Below are positions 28,801-37,400 of a stretch of DNA of 64,000 nucleotides, piece by piece. Under the pieces are notes generated by a model. That model was given only the letters and a program-made list of their open reading frames with translations. It was not told where the DNA came from and did no database searches. Source of the stretch: Ridgeia piscesae (taxonomy: Eukaryota > Annelida > Polychaeta > Sabellida > Siboglinidae). The DNA lies in assembly GCA_025642075.2 (NCBI GenBank), contig JAODUO010001222.1, positions 113,295 through 177,294 of the forward strand. The letters are read 5' to 3'. Position 1 is the first letter of the stretch. The number at the start of each line of letters is the position of its first letter. Both the position numbers and the translations under genes were made by a program.

Positions 28801-31800
28801 GGACCTTCCCTGTTGGTTGCAGTGCGGAAGGTGTCGCGTGTCTGTGTAAGGGACCTTCCCTGTTGGTTGCAGTGCGGAAGGTGTCGCGTGTCTCTGTAAG
28901 GGTCCTTCCCTGTTGGTTGCAGTGCGGAAGGAGTCGCGTGTCTGTGTAAGGGACCTTCCCTGGTGGTTGCAGTGCGGAAGGTGTCGCGTGTCTGTGTAAG
29001 GGACCTTTCCTGGTGGTTGCAGTGCGGAACGTGTCGCGTGTCTGTGTAAGGGACCTTTCCTGGTGGTTGCAGTGCGGAAGTTGTCGCGTGTCTGTGTAAG
29101 GGACCTTTCGTGGTGGTTGCAGTGCGGAACGTGTCGCGTGTCTGTGTAAGGGACCTTTCGTGGTGGTTGCAGTGCGGAACGTGTCGCATGTCTGTGTAAG
29201 GGACCTTTCGTGGTGGTTGCAGTGCGGAACGTGTCGCGTGTCTGTGTAAGGGACCTTTCGTGGTGGTTGCAGTGCGGAACGTGTCGCATGTCTGTGTAAG
29301 GGACCTTTCGTGGTGGTTGCAGTGCGGAACGTGTCGCATGTCTGTGTAAGGGACCTTTCGTGGTGGTTGCAGTGCGGAACGTGTCGCGTTTCTGTGTAAG
29401 GGACCTTTCCTGTTCGTTGCAGTGCGGAAGGTGTAGCGTGTCTGTGTAAGGGACCTTTCCTGGTGGTTGCAGTGCGGAAAGTGTCGCGTGTCTGTGTAAG
29501 GGACCTTTCCTGTTGGTTGCAGTGCGGAAGGTGTCGCGTGTCTGTGTAAGGGACCTTTCCTGTTGGTTGCAGTGCGGAAGGTGTCGCGTGTCTGTGTAAG
29601 GGACCTTTCCTGTTGGTTGCAGTGCGGAAGGTGTCGCGTGTCTATGTAAGGGACCTTCCCTGTTGGTTGCAGTGCGGAAGGTGTCGCGTGTCTGTGTAAG
29701 AGACCTTCCCTGTTGGTTGCAGTGCGGAAGGTGTCGCGTGTCTGTGTAAGGGACCTTCCTGTTGGTTGCAGTGCGGAAGGTGTCGCGTGTCTGTGTAAGG
29801 GACCTTTCCTGTTGGTTGCCGTGCGGAAGGTGTCGCGTGTCTGTGTAAGGGACCTTTCCTGTTCGTTGCAGTGCGGAAGGTGTCGCGTGTCTGTGTAAGG
29901 GACCTTTCCTGTTGGTTGCATTGCGGAAGGTGTCGCGTGTCTGTGTAAGGGACCTTTCCTGTTGGTTGCAGTGCGGAAGGTGTCGCGTGTCTGTGTAAGG
30001 GACCTTTCCTGTTGGTTGCAGTGCGGAAGGTGTCGCGTGTCTGTGTAAGGGACCTTCCCTGTTGGTTGCAGTGCGGAAGGTGTCGCGTGTCTGTGTAAGG
30101 GACCTTCCCTGTTGGTTGCAGTGCGGAAGGTGTCGCGTGTCTGTGTAAGGGACCTTCCTGGTGGTTGCAGTGCGGAAGGTGTCGCGTGTCTGTGTAAGGG
30201 ACCTTCCCTGTTGGTTGCAGTGCGGAAGGTGTCGCGTGTCTGTGTAAGGGACCTTCCCTGTTGGTTGCAGTGCGGAAGGTGTCGCGTGTCTGTGTAAGGG
30301 ACCTTTCCTGGTGGTTGCAGTGCGGAAGTTGTCGCGTGTCTGTGTAAGGGACCTTTCGTGGTGGTTGCAGTGCGGAACGTGTCGCGTGTCTGTGTAAGGG
30401 ACCTTTCGTGGTGGTTGCAGTGCGGAACGTGTCGCATGTCTGTGTAAGGGACCTTTCGTGGTGGTTGCAGTGCGGAACGTGTCGCGTGTCTGTGTAAGGG
30501 ACCTTTCGTGGTGGTTGCAGTGCGGAACGTGTCGCGTGTCTGTGTAAGGGACCTTTCGTGGTGGTTGCAGTGCGGAACGTGTCGCATGTCTGTGTAAGGG
30601 ACCTTTCGTGGTGGTTGCAGTGCGGAACGTGTCGCGTTTCTGTGTAAGGGACCTTTCCTGTGGTTCGTGCGGAAGGTGTGCGTGTCTGTGTAAGGGACCT
30701 TTCCTGGTGGTTGCAGTGCGGAAGGTGTCGCGTGTCTGTGTAAGGGACCTTTCCTGTTCGTTGCAGTGCGGAAGGTGTCGCGTGTCTGTGTAAGGGACCT
30801 TTCCTGTTGGTTGCAGTGCGGAAGGTGTCGCGTGTCTGTGTAAGGGACCTTTCCTGTTGGTTGCAGTGCGGAAGGTGTCGCGTGTCTGTGTAAGGGACCT
30901 TCCCTGTTGGTTGCAGTGCGGAAGGTGTCGCGTGTCTGTGTAAGGGACCTTCCCTGTTGGTTGCAGTGCGGAAGGTGTCGCGTGTCTGTGTAAGGGACCT
31001 TCCCTGTTGGTTGCAGTGCGGAAGGTGTCGCGTGTCTGTGTAAGGGACCTTTCCTGTTGGTTGCCGTGCGGAAGGTGTCGCGTGTCTGTGTAAGGGACCT
31101 TTCCTGTTCGTTGCCGTGCGGAAGGTGTCGCGTGTCTGTGTAAGGGACCTTTCCTGTTGGTTGCATTGCGGAAGGTGTCGCGTGTCTGTGTAAGGGACCT
31201 TTCCTGTTGGTTGCAGTGCGGAAGGTGTCGCGTGTCTGTGTAAGGGACCTTTCCTGTTGGTTGCAGTGCGGAAGGTGTCGCGTGTCTGTGTAAGGGACCT
31301 TCCCTGTTGGTTGCATTGCGGAAGGTGTCGCGTGTCTGTGTAAGGGACCTTTCCTGTTGGTTGCAGTGCGGAAGGTGTCGCGTGTCTGTGTAAGGGACCT
31401 TTCCTGTTGGTTGCAGTGCGGAAGGTGTCGCATGTCTGTGTAAGGGACCTTCCCTGTTGGTTGCAGTGCGGAAGGTGTCGCGTGTCTGTGTAAGGGACCT
31501 TCCCTGTTGGTTGCAGTGCGGAAGGTGTCGCGTGTCTGTGTAATGGACCTTCCCTGGTGGTTGCAGTGCGGAAGGTGTCGCATGTCTGTGTAAGGGACCT
31601 TTCCTGGTGGTTGCAGTGCGGAACGTGTCGCGTGTCTGTGAAAGGGACCTTTCCTGGTGGTTGCAGTGCGGAACGTGTCGCGTGTCTGTGTAAGGGACCT
31701 TTCGTGGTGGTTGCAGTGCGGAACGTGTCGCGTGTCTGTGTAAGGGACCTTTCGTGGTGGTTGCAGTGCGGAACGTGTCGCGTGTCTGTGTAAGGGACCT

Positions 31801-34014
31801 TCCCTGGTGGTTGCAGTGCGGAACGTGTCGCGTGTCTGTGTAAGGGACCTTTCCTGGTGGTTGCAGTGCGGAACGTGTCGCGTGTCTGTGTAAGGGACCT
31901 TTCCTGGTGGTTGCAGTGCGGAAGTTGTCGCGTGTCTGTGTAAGGGACCTTTCGTGGTGGTTGCAGTGCGGAACGTGTCGCGTGTCTGTGTAAGGGACCT
32001 TTCGTGGTGGTTGCAGTGCGGAACGTGTCGCGTGTCTGTGTAAGGGACCTTTCGTGGTGGTTGCAGTGCGGAACGATGTGCGTGTCTGTGTAAGGGACCT
32101 TTCGTGGTGGTTGCAGTGCGGAACGTGTCGCGTGTCTGTGTAAGGGACCTTCCCTGTTCGTTGCAGTGCGGAAGGTGTCGCGTGTCTGTGTAAGGGACCT
32201 TCCCTGTTGGTTGCAGTGGGAAGGTGTCGTGTGTCTGTGTAAGGGACCTTCCCTGGTGGTTGCAGTGCGGAACGTGTCGCGTGTCTGTGTAAGGGACCTT
32301 TCGTGGTGGTTGCAGTGCGGAACGTGTCGCGTGTCTGTGTAAGGGACCTTTCGTGGTGGTTGCAGTGCGGAACGTGTCGCGTTTCTTGTAAGGGACCTTT
32401 CCTGTTCGTTGCAGTGCGGAAGGTGTCGCGTGTCTGTGTAAGGGACCTTCCCTGTTCGTTGCAGTGCGGAAGGTGTCGCGTGTCTGTGTAAGGGACCTTC
32501 CCTGTTGGTTGCAGTGCGGAAGGTGTCGTGTGTCTATGTAAGGGACCTTCCCTGTTGGTTGCAGTGCGGAAGGTGTCGCGTGTCTGTGTAAGGGACCTTT
32601 CGTGGTGGTTGCAGTGCGGAACGTGCGTGTCTGTGTAAGGGACCTTTCGTGGTGGTTGCAGTGCGGAACGTGTCGCGTGTCTGTGTAAGGGACCTTCCCT
32701 GTTCGTTGCAGTGCGGAAGGTGTCGCGTGTCTGTGTAAGGGACCTTCCCTGTTGGTTGCAGTGTGGAAGGTGTCGTGTGTCTGTGTAAGGGACCTTCCCT
32801 GGTGGTTGCAGTGCGGAACGTGTCGCGTGTCTGTGTAAGGGACCTTTCGTGGTGGTTGCAGTGCGGAACGTGTCGCGTTTCTTTGTAAGGGACCTTTCCT
32901 GTTCGTTGCAGTGCGGAAGGTGTCGCGTGTCTGTGTAAGGGACCTTCCCTGTTCGTTGCAGTGCGGAAGGTGTCGCGTGTCTGTGTAAGGGACCTTCCCT
33001 GTTGGTTGCAGTGCGGAAGGTGTCGTGTGTCTATGTAAGGGACCTTCCCTGTTGGTTGCAGTGCGGAAGGTGTCGCGTGTCTGTGTAAGGGACCTTTCCT
33101 GTTCGTTGCAGTGCGGAAGGTGTCGCGTGTCTGTGTAAGGGACCTTCCCTGTTCGTTGCAGTGCGGAAGGTGTCGTGTGTCTGTGTAAGGGACCTTTCCT
33201 GGTGGTTGCAGTGCGGAACGTGTCGTGTGTCTGTGTAAGGGACCTTTCCTGGTGGTTGCAGTGCGGAACGTGTCGTGTCTGTGTAAGGGACCTTTCCTGG
33301 TGGTTGCAGTGCAGAACGTGTCATGTGTCTGTGTAAGGGACCTTTCCTGGTGGTTGCAGTGCGGAACGTGTCATGTGTCTGTGTAAGGGACCTTTCCTGG
33401 TGGTTGCAGTGCGGAACGTGTCATGTGTCTGTGTAAGGGACCTTTCCTGGTGGTTGCAGTGCGGAACGTGTCATGTGTCTGTGTAAGGGACCTTTCCTGG
33501 TGGTTGCAGTGCGGAACGTGTCATGTGTCTGTGTTAGGGACCTTTCCTGGTGGTTGCAGTGCGGAAAGTGTCATGTGTCTGTGTTAGGGACCTTTCCTGG
33601 TGGTTGCAGTGCGGAACGTGTCATGTGTCTGTGTTAGGGACCTTTCCTGGTGGTTGCAGTGCGGAAGGTGTCATGTGTCTGTGTAAGGGACCTTCCATGT
33701 TGATTGCAGTGCGGAAGGTGTCACGTGTCTGTGTAAGGGACTTGTCCTGTTGGTTGCAGTGCGGAACGTGTCATGTGTCTGTGTAAGGGACTTGTCCTGT
33801 TGGTTGCAGTGCGGAAAGTGTCATGTGTCTGTGTAAGGGACTTGTCTTGTTGGTTGCAGTGCGGAAGGTCGCCCTTACGCTAATTGTGTTCACTCTGACG
33901 CTGGGCATCGCTACGGTCCTGTACATCTTGCACAAGCGCCACCAGTCGGCGCAAGAGGTGCAGTATGAACGCTCATTTGACAACTACGGCTCATCGGCTA
34001 CCGACATCTTGTAG
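4049..34014 (+). CDS. Histidine acid phosphatase-like type I membrane protein, catalytic residues lost (11 exons)
   Basis: The CDS joins 4049-4165, 5901-5996, 6482-6568, 13601-13738, 14784-14879, 16221-16310, 16583-16706, 17556-17659, 18446-18638, 24212-24316 and 33860-34014. This is 1305 nt, 434 residues plus a stop, close to vertebrate lysosomal acid phosphatase in length. Visible in order: signal peptide (1-25), family landmarks [50 protein letters not shown] and PGCSVDCPL, a transmembrane helix (about 387-408) and a 26-residue cytoplasmic tail. The active-site set is gone: NNGDHAA (42-48) replaces RHGDRxP, E104 replaces the second-site Arg, and Q285-S286 replaces the HD pair. The family hydrolyses phosphomonoesters through a phosphohistidine, and this protein lacks that His. 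The intact frame, consistent splice sites and mostly kept cysteines favour a pseudoenzyme over a pseudogene. N-glycosylation sequons are present. Function and substrate are unknown. Confidence 0.88.
5050..5760 (+). pseudogene. Decayed LINE reverse-transcriptase fragment in intron 1
   Basis: Broken frames still show the order of a LINE reverse transcriptase. [20 protein letters not shown] then [13 protein letters not shown] resembles the 'IDxxPPTxEEIKxAIKxLKNGKAAGxDxIPAEMLKA' region of RTE/L1-like elements. It is followed by a KKGDF-like motif near 5270 and a GVDEYI...QARTTSAH...TLRKI stretch at 5590-5650. Stops and frameshifts interrupt it throughout. I see no ends or target duplications. Confidence 0.55.
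5901..5996 (+). CDS. Acid phosphatase-like gene, exon 2 (degenerate active-site loop)
   Basis: Thirty-two codons in phase 0, acceptor TGTTGCAG, donor GTGAGT. The sequence begins [14 protein letters not shown] and ends [10 protein letters not shown]. In active relatives this exon begins FRHGDRxPxxTFP and ends GFGQLTP, with the same spacing. The nucleophilic His and both Arg of the motif are Asn, Asn and His here. The following intron opens with a small inverted repeat (CACTGGTC, 4-nt loop, GACCAGTG). Confidence 0.9.
6482..6568 (+). CDS. Acid phosphatase-like gene, exon 3
   Basis: Twenty-nine codons in phase 0, acceptor TGTTGTAG, donor [23 protein letters not shown] aligns with the family helix 'GMxQHxxLGxxLRxRY', followed by [12 protein letters not shown]. 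The 33-bp minisatellite starts about 65 bp downstream. Confidence 0.85.
6632..13482. repeat. 33-bp minisatellite in intron 3 (about 207 units)
   Basis: Units of 33 bp run for about 6.85 kb. Each contains the palindrome ATGGTACCAT, then CATGATATCATG (perfect palindrome) or CATGATGTCATG, then TCTCCATCTCTCC. Subtypes include CCAATGG, CCTCGGGTG, CTTCTCTGG and TTCTCGTCTGG versions. Larger blocks recur, for example the GGTATCATGGTGTCATATC marker at about 7726, 8437, 9513, 11805 and 12886. Because 33 is divisible by three, both strands give long spurious open frames with an 11-residue period. The array ends about 120 bp before exon 4. Confidence 0.97.
11425..11478. repeat. A20/T34 homopolymer block inside the 33-bp array
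   Basis: Twenty A then thirty-four T replace the middle of one unit between ACCATG and CTCCAATGG. There is no flanking retroelement body and no target duplication. It is either an assembly or sequencing artefact or a remnant of insertion or repair. Confidence 0.9.
13601..13738 (+). CDS. Acid phosphatase-like gene, exon 4
   Basis: Forty-six codons in phase 0, donor GTGAGT. The exon starts [15 protein letters not shown], against the family's 'VxVRSTDxDRTLMSA', so the phosphate-binding Arg is E104 and the T of STD is A. It continues CHLAGLYP and ends [16 protein letters not shown], a good match to the family's 'NLAxLFP...WQPIPVHT'. Confidence 0.9.
14784..14879 (+). CDS. Acid phosphatase-like gene, exon 5
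   Basis: Thirty-two codons in phase 0, acceptor TTTCCAG, donor [21 protein letters not shown] matches the family's 'LLxFxxxPCPRYxxL'; C154 is the first conserved disulphide cysteine. The remainder ([17 protein letters not shown]) is variable, as in relatives. Confidence 0.85.
15171..15184 (+). promoter_or_regulatory. CTCF-core-like motif in intron 5
   Basis: CCACTAGGTGGCAG fits the vertebrate CTCF core CCACYAGRKGGCRS at all 14 positions. Weaker matches lie at 2677-2690 (-), about 41900-41913 (+) and about 63462-63475 (-). This is a motif match only; binding is not shown. Confidence 0.35.
15622..15880 (-). mobile_element. 3' end of a LINE in intron 5
   Basis: On the minus strand, 15849-15781 encodes [20 protein letters not shown] then A-K-stop. 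This resembles the extreme C-terminus of many LINE ORF2 proteins ('SFxPxAVRLLN'). It is followed by about 150 bp of 3' UTR and a tail of AATAAAGTGATTTGATTTG type at 15622-15650. It is strongly 5'-truncated; the family was not determined. Confidence 0.6.
16221..16310 (+). CDS. Acid phosphatase-like gene, exon 6
   Basis: Thirty codons in phase 0, acceptor GCAACAG, donor [30 protein letters not shown] then [10 protein letters not shown] aligns with the family's 'FLxxVAxxTGxxxxxLxxVWxxYDTLFCE'. C207 is a conserved disulphide cysteine. The last 14 coding-edge bases TGAGGCCCTGTACT recur at 16387-16400 in the intron. Confidence 0.9.
16583..16706 (+). CDS. Acid phosphatase-like gene, exon 7
   Basis: Forty-one codons plus one base (phase 0 in, phase 1 out), acceptor ACCGACAG, donor [26 protein letters not shown] then [20 protein letters not shown] corresponds to the family's 'THxLxLPxWxxxxxxxRLxxLxxFSFxFLFG'. 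NIS and NDT are potential glycosylation sites. Confidence 0.9.
16745..17000. repeat. (TA)n and (CATA)n microsatellites in intron 7
   Basis: Simple repeats: TA-rich 16770-16849, CATA units 16850-16918, then more TA-rich sequence. No gene content. Confidence 0.9.
17075..17172. repeat. 30-bp tandem repeat, about 3.3 units
   Basis: Units made of ATGTCCACCAACCATAATAC plus AAATGATCTA repeat with small changes in intron 7. The remaining intron to 17555 shows nothing recognisable. Confidence 0.85.
17556..17659 (+). CDS. Acid phosphatase-like gene, exon 8
   Basis: Two bases plus 34 codons (phase 1 in, phase 0 out), acceptor TCTGACAG, donor [17 protein letters not shown] matches the family's 'GGxLLxxIxxxM', and the exon ends KFYIYSS. 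In active enzymes the strand reads 'xxVYSAHDTTL', so the exon ends just before the catalytic HD position. Confidence 0.88.
18446..18638 (+). CDS. Acid phosphatase-like gene, exon 9 (HD pair replaced)
   Basis: Sixty-four codons plus one base (phase 0 in, phase 1 out), acceptor TGTTGCAG, donor [26 protein letters not shown] begins where the family has 'HDTTLxxxLxALGV', so H and D are Q285 and S286. YATALVFEL replaces 'YASCxxFEL', losing a disulphide cysteine (A309). The donor was chosen at CCAG|GTAGGC because only this joins LLHIP to GCSVDCPL as in relatives; a GCAAAG|GTGGGG alternative at about 18604 would delete that strand. Confidence 0.88.
18612..18825 (+). repeat. Reiterated exon 9 donor junction (degenerate 25-45 bp units)
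   Basis: The exon end CTGCTCCACATACCAG with the donor GTAGGCTCC is repeated downstream. Intact donor-like GT positions lie at 18639 (used), 18666, 18694, 18738, 18762 and 18815, with one decayed copy near 18789. The 18666 copy would lengthen the exon by 27 nt in frame (GRLHLLHIP); the frame then meets a TAG at 18695-18697. Confidence 0.85.
18888..24211 (+). repeat. 22/23-bp minisatellite ending at the exon 10 splice acceptor (about 240 units)
   Basis: The unit is TGTTCTGTCTACTTGTGACC plus AG (22 bp); a 23-bp form has AACACT in place of ACCAG. About 5.3 kb long. The last unit reads GTTCTGTCTACTTGCAG and is itself the polypyrimidine tract and AG acceptor of exon 10, so the array abuts coding sequence with no spacer. 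Many units carry CAG or TAG after a pyrimidine-rich stretch, that is, acceptor-like sites. Confidence 0.97.
24212..24316 (+). CDS. Acid phosphatase-like gene, exon 10
   Basis: Two bases, 34 codons and one base (phase 1 to phase 1), acceptor CTACTTGCAG, donor [24 protein letters not shown] then [15 protein letters not shown] corresponds to the family's 'GCxxxCPLxxFxxLxxPVxPxDWxxEC'. The CxxxC disulphide (C350, C354) is kept. It is an isolated exon between two large minisatellites. Confidence 0.9.
24506..33859 (+). repeat. 50-bp minisatellite ending at the exon 11 splice acceptor (about 187 units)
   Basis: Each 50-bp unit consists of an intron-like 27 nt (GTAAGGGACC, pyrimidine stretch, GGTTGCAG) and an exon-like 23 nt (TGCGGAAGGTGTCGCGTGTC plus TGT). 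The last unit supplies the true acceptor, and its TGCGGAAGGT is the start of exon 11. Both edges carry the same diverged form (GACTTGTCCTG), while the centre is more homogeneous (GACCTTTCCTG). Subtypes CTGTTGG, CGTGGTGG and CTGTTCG recur in blocks. The minus strand has no stop in any frame of the unit, so it yields open frames of up to 2316 codons that are not genes. Confidence 0.97.
33860..34014 (+). CDS. Acid phosphatase-like gene, exon 11 (transmembrane helix and tail)
   Basis: Two bases plus 50 codons and TAG, acceptor TTGGTTGCAG. VRK precedes a hydrophobic segment [20 protein letters not shown], then LHKRHQS, as in a type I anchor with a basic stop-transfer. The tail contains QYERSF and ends TDIL. 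Lysosomal acid phosphatase also has a single C-terminal helix and a short tyrosine-containing tail; the sorting signal here does not exactly match YxxPhi. Confidence 0.9.
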
Positions 34015-34476
34015 CTGGTGTCAGATGTCATTGTATTTGATTGGTTTGTTGCACATCTCAACTGGAAAGAACTTGTTCTGTTATTGAGCAAGCCACTTTT
34101 TGGGCTTGCAGGTTGTGCATGTTCATTGCCAGGTTAGTTTGGCGTGTTTATAGACATAGTTGAGAGATGGACAGGTTTGAAATGGAGAACAGTCTCATGT
34201 GAAGATGAGCAGGCCTTGTTAGTAATGTTTGCATTTTCTCTTGTTGCAAAATGTGGCGTACAAATAGTGGTGAGGTTGTACCACAAATATTTACACTTAT
34301 GCCTGTATATGGCAGTTGTTGAATGATATAAAGATGTACAAATAAGTGTTGTTTATTATGTGTTTACAAATCAACAGTACATCGCTTGACTACTATGATA
34401 TAGAGTAATTCACTTCTCACTTTTGTTGCAGTGTAATAATTAGTTTAAAACGTTTCGAACACCTGAAATAACTTTG
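34015..34476 (+). other. 3' UTR/flank of the acid phosphatase-like gene
   Basis: Unique sequence follows the stop. I see no clear AATAAA; ATATAAAG at about 34327 is the nearest A-rich candidate, so the cleavage site is not fixed. The next array starts about 460 bp after the stop. Confidence 0.5.
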
Positions 34477-37400
34477 CCACCCCAATGATGACAACCCTCT
34501 GTTCACCCACCCCAATGATGACAACCCTCTGTTCACCCCATCCCAGTTATGACACCCCTCTGTCCACCCCATCCTAGTTATGACACCCCTCTTTCCACCC
34601 CTATCCTAGTTATGACACCCCTCTGTCCACCCCATCCTAGTTATGACACCCCTCTTTCCACCCCTATCCTAGTTATGACACCCCTCTGTCCACCCCTATC
34701 ATAGTTATGACACCCCTCTGTCCACCCCATCCTAGTTATGACACCCCTCTGTCCACCCTATCCTAGTTATGACACCCCTCTGTCCACCCCTATCCTAGTT
34801 ATGATACCCCTCTGTCCACCCTATCCTAGTTATGACATACCTCTGTCCACTGCCATCCTAGTTATGACATCCCTTTGTCCACCCGCATCCTAGTTATGAC
34901 ATCCCTCTGTCCACCCGCATCCTAGTTATGACATCCCTCTGTCCACCCGCATCCTAGTTCTGACATCCCTCTGTCCACCCCATCCTAGTTATGACACCCC
35001 TTTGTCCATCCTATCCCAGTTATGACACCCCTCTGTCCACCCCCATCCTAGTTATGACACCCCTCTGTCCACCCCCATCCTAGTTATCACACCCCTGTCC
35101 ACCCCCATCCTAGTTATCACACCCCTCTGCCCACCCCATCCCAGTTATGACACCCCTCTGTCCACCCCCATCCTAGTTATGACACCCCTCTGTCCACTAC
35201 CATCCTAGTTATGATACCCTTCTGTCCACTACCATCCTAGTTATGATACCCTTCTGTCCATCCCCATCCTAGTTATGACACCCCTCTGTCCACCCCTTCC
35301 TAGTTATGACATCCCTCTGTCCACCCCATCCTAGTTATGACACCCCTCTGTCCACCCCATCCTAGTTATGACACCCCTCTGTCCACCCTATCCTAGTTAT
35401 GACACCCCTCTGTCCACCCCATCCTAGTTATGACACCCCTCTGTCCACCCTATCCTAGTTATGACACCTCTCTGTCCACCACATCCTAGTTATGACACCC
35501 CTCTGTCCACCCCATCCTAGTTATAACACCCCTCTGTCCACCCACATCCTAGTTACGACACCCCTCTGTCCACCGCATCCTAGTTATGACACCCCTCTGT
35601 CCACCCTATCCTAGTTATGACACCCCTCTGTCCAACACATCCTAGTTATGACACCCCTCTGTCCACCCCATCCTAGTTATGACACCCCTCTGTCCACCCT
35701 ATCCTAGTTATGACACCCCTCTGTCCACCCCATCCTAGTTATGACACCCCTCTGTCCACCCCTATCCTAGTTATGACACCCCTCTGTCCACCCCTATCCT
35801 AGTTATGACATACCTCTTTCCACCCCTATCCTAGTTATGACACCCCTCTGTCCACCCCTATCCTATTTATGATACCCCTCTGTCCACCCTATCCTAGTGA
35901 TGACATACCTCTGTCCACTGCCATCCTAGTTATGACATCCCTTTGTCCACCCGCATCCTAGTTATGACATCCCTCTGACCACCCGCATCCTAGTTATGAC
36001 ATCCCGCATCCTAGTTCTGACATCCCGTTGTCCACCCCATCCTAGTTATGACACCCCTTTGTCCATCCTATCCCAGTTATGACACCCCTCTGTCCACCCC
36101 CATCCTAGTTATGACACCCCTCTGTCCACCCCATCCTAGTTACGACACCCCTCTGTCCACCCCCATCCTAGTTATCACACCCCTGTCCACCCCCATCCTA
36201 GTTATCACACCCCTCTGTCCACCCCCATCCCAGTTATGACACCCCTCTGTCCACCCCCATCCTAGTTATGACACCCCTCTGTCCACTACCATCCTAGTTA
36301 TGATACCCTTCTGTCCACTACCATCCTAGTTATGATACCCTTCTGTCCATCCCCATCCTAGTTATGACACCCCTCTGTCCACCCCTTCCTAGTTATGACA
36401 TCCCTCTGTCCACCCCATCTTAGTTATGACACCCCTCTGTCCATCCCCATCCTAGTTATGACATCCCTCTGTCCACTCCCATCGTAGTTATGACACCCCT
36501 CTGTCCAACCCTATCCTAGTTATGACACCCCTCTGTCCACCCCTATCATAGTTATGACACCCCTCTGTCCACCCCATCCTAGTTATGACACCCCTCTGTC
36601 CACCCTATCCTAGTTATGACACCCCTCTGTCCGACACATCCTAGTTATGACACCCCTCTGTCCACCCCTATCATAGTTATGACACCCCTCTGTCCACCCC
36701 ATCCTAGTTATGACACCCCTCTGTCCACCCTATCCTAGTTATGACACCCCTCTGTCCGACACATCCTAGTTATGACACCCCTCTGTCCACCCCATCCTAG
36801 TTATGACACCCCTCTGTCCACCCTATCCTAGTTATGACACCCCTCTGTCCACCCCTATCCTATTTATGATACCCCTCTGTCCACCCTATCCTAGTGATGA
36901 CATACCTCTGTCCACTGCCATCCTAGTTATGACATCCCTTTGTCCACCCGCATCCTAGTTATGACATCCCTCTGACCACCCGCATCCTAGTTATGACATC
37001 CCGCATCCTAGTTCTGACATCCCGTTGTCCACCCCATCCTAGTTATGACACCCCTTTGTCCATCCTATCCCAGTTATGACACCCCTCTGTCCACCCCCAT
37101 CCTAGTTATGACACCCCTCTGTCCACCCCATCCTAGTTATGACACCCCTCTGTCCACCCCCATCCTAGTTATCACACCCCTGTCCACCCCCATCCTAGTT
37201 ATCACACCCCTCTGTCCACCCCCATCCCAGTTATGACACCCCTCTGTCCACCCCCATCCTAGTTATGACACCCCTCTGTCCACTACCATCCTAGTTATGA
37301 TACCCTTCTGTCCACTACCATCCTAGTTATGATACCCTTCTGTCCATCCCCATCCTAGTTATGACACCCCTCTGTCCACCCCTTCCTAGTTATGACATCC

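Noticed and set aside
24427..31583. Minus-strand open frames of 547 to 2316 codons with a 50-residue repeat
   Set aside because: They are a by-product of the 50-bp array: the unit has no stop in any minus-strand frame, so the frame runs on through all three phases. The array is intronic in the opposite-strand gene and no promoter, splice or family evidence supports a protein.
33031..33324. Recursive (ratchet) splice sites in the 50-bp array
   Set aside because: Recursive sites need AG|GT at one point; here the acceptor is followed by TGCGG and the donor-like GTAAGG lies 23 nt further, so only cassette-like pseudo-exons are possible.
34144..34326. Short plus-strand frame after the phosphatase-like stop
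   Set aside because: Lies in the 3' flank, lacks a splice link and family similarity.
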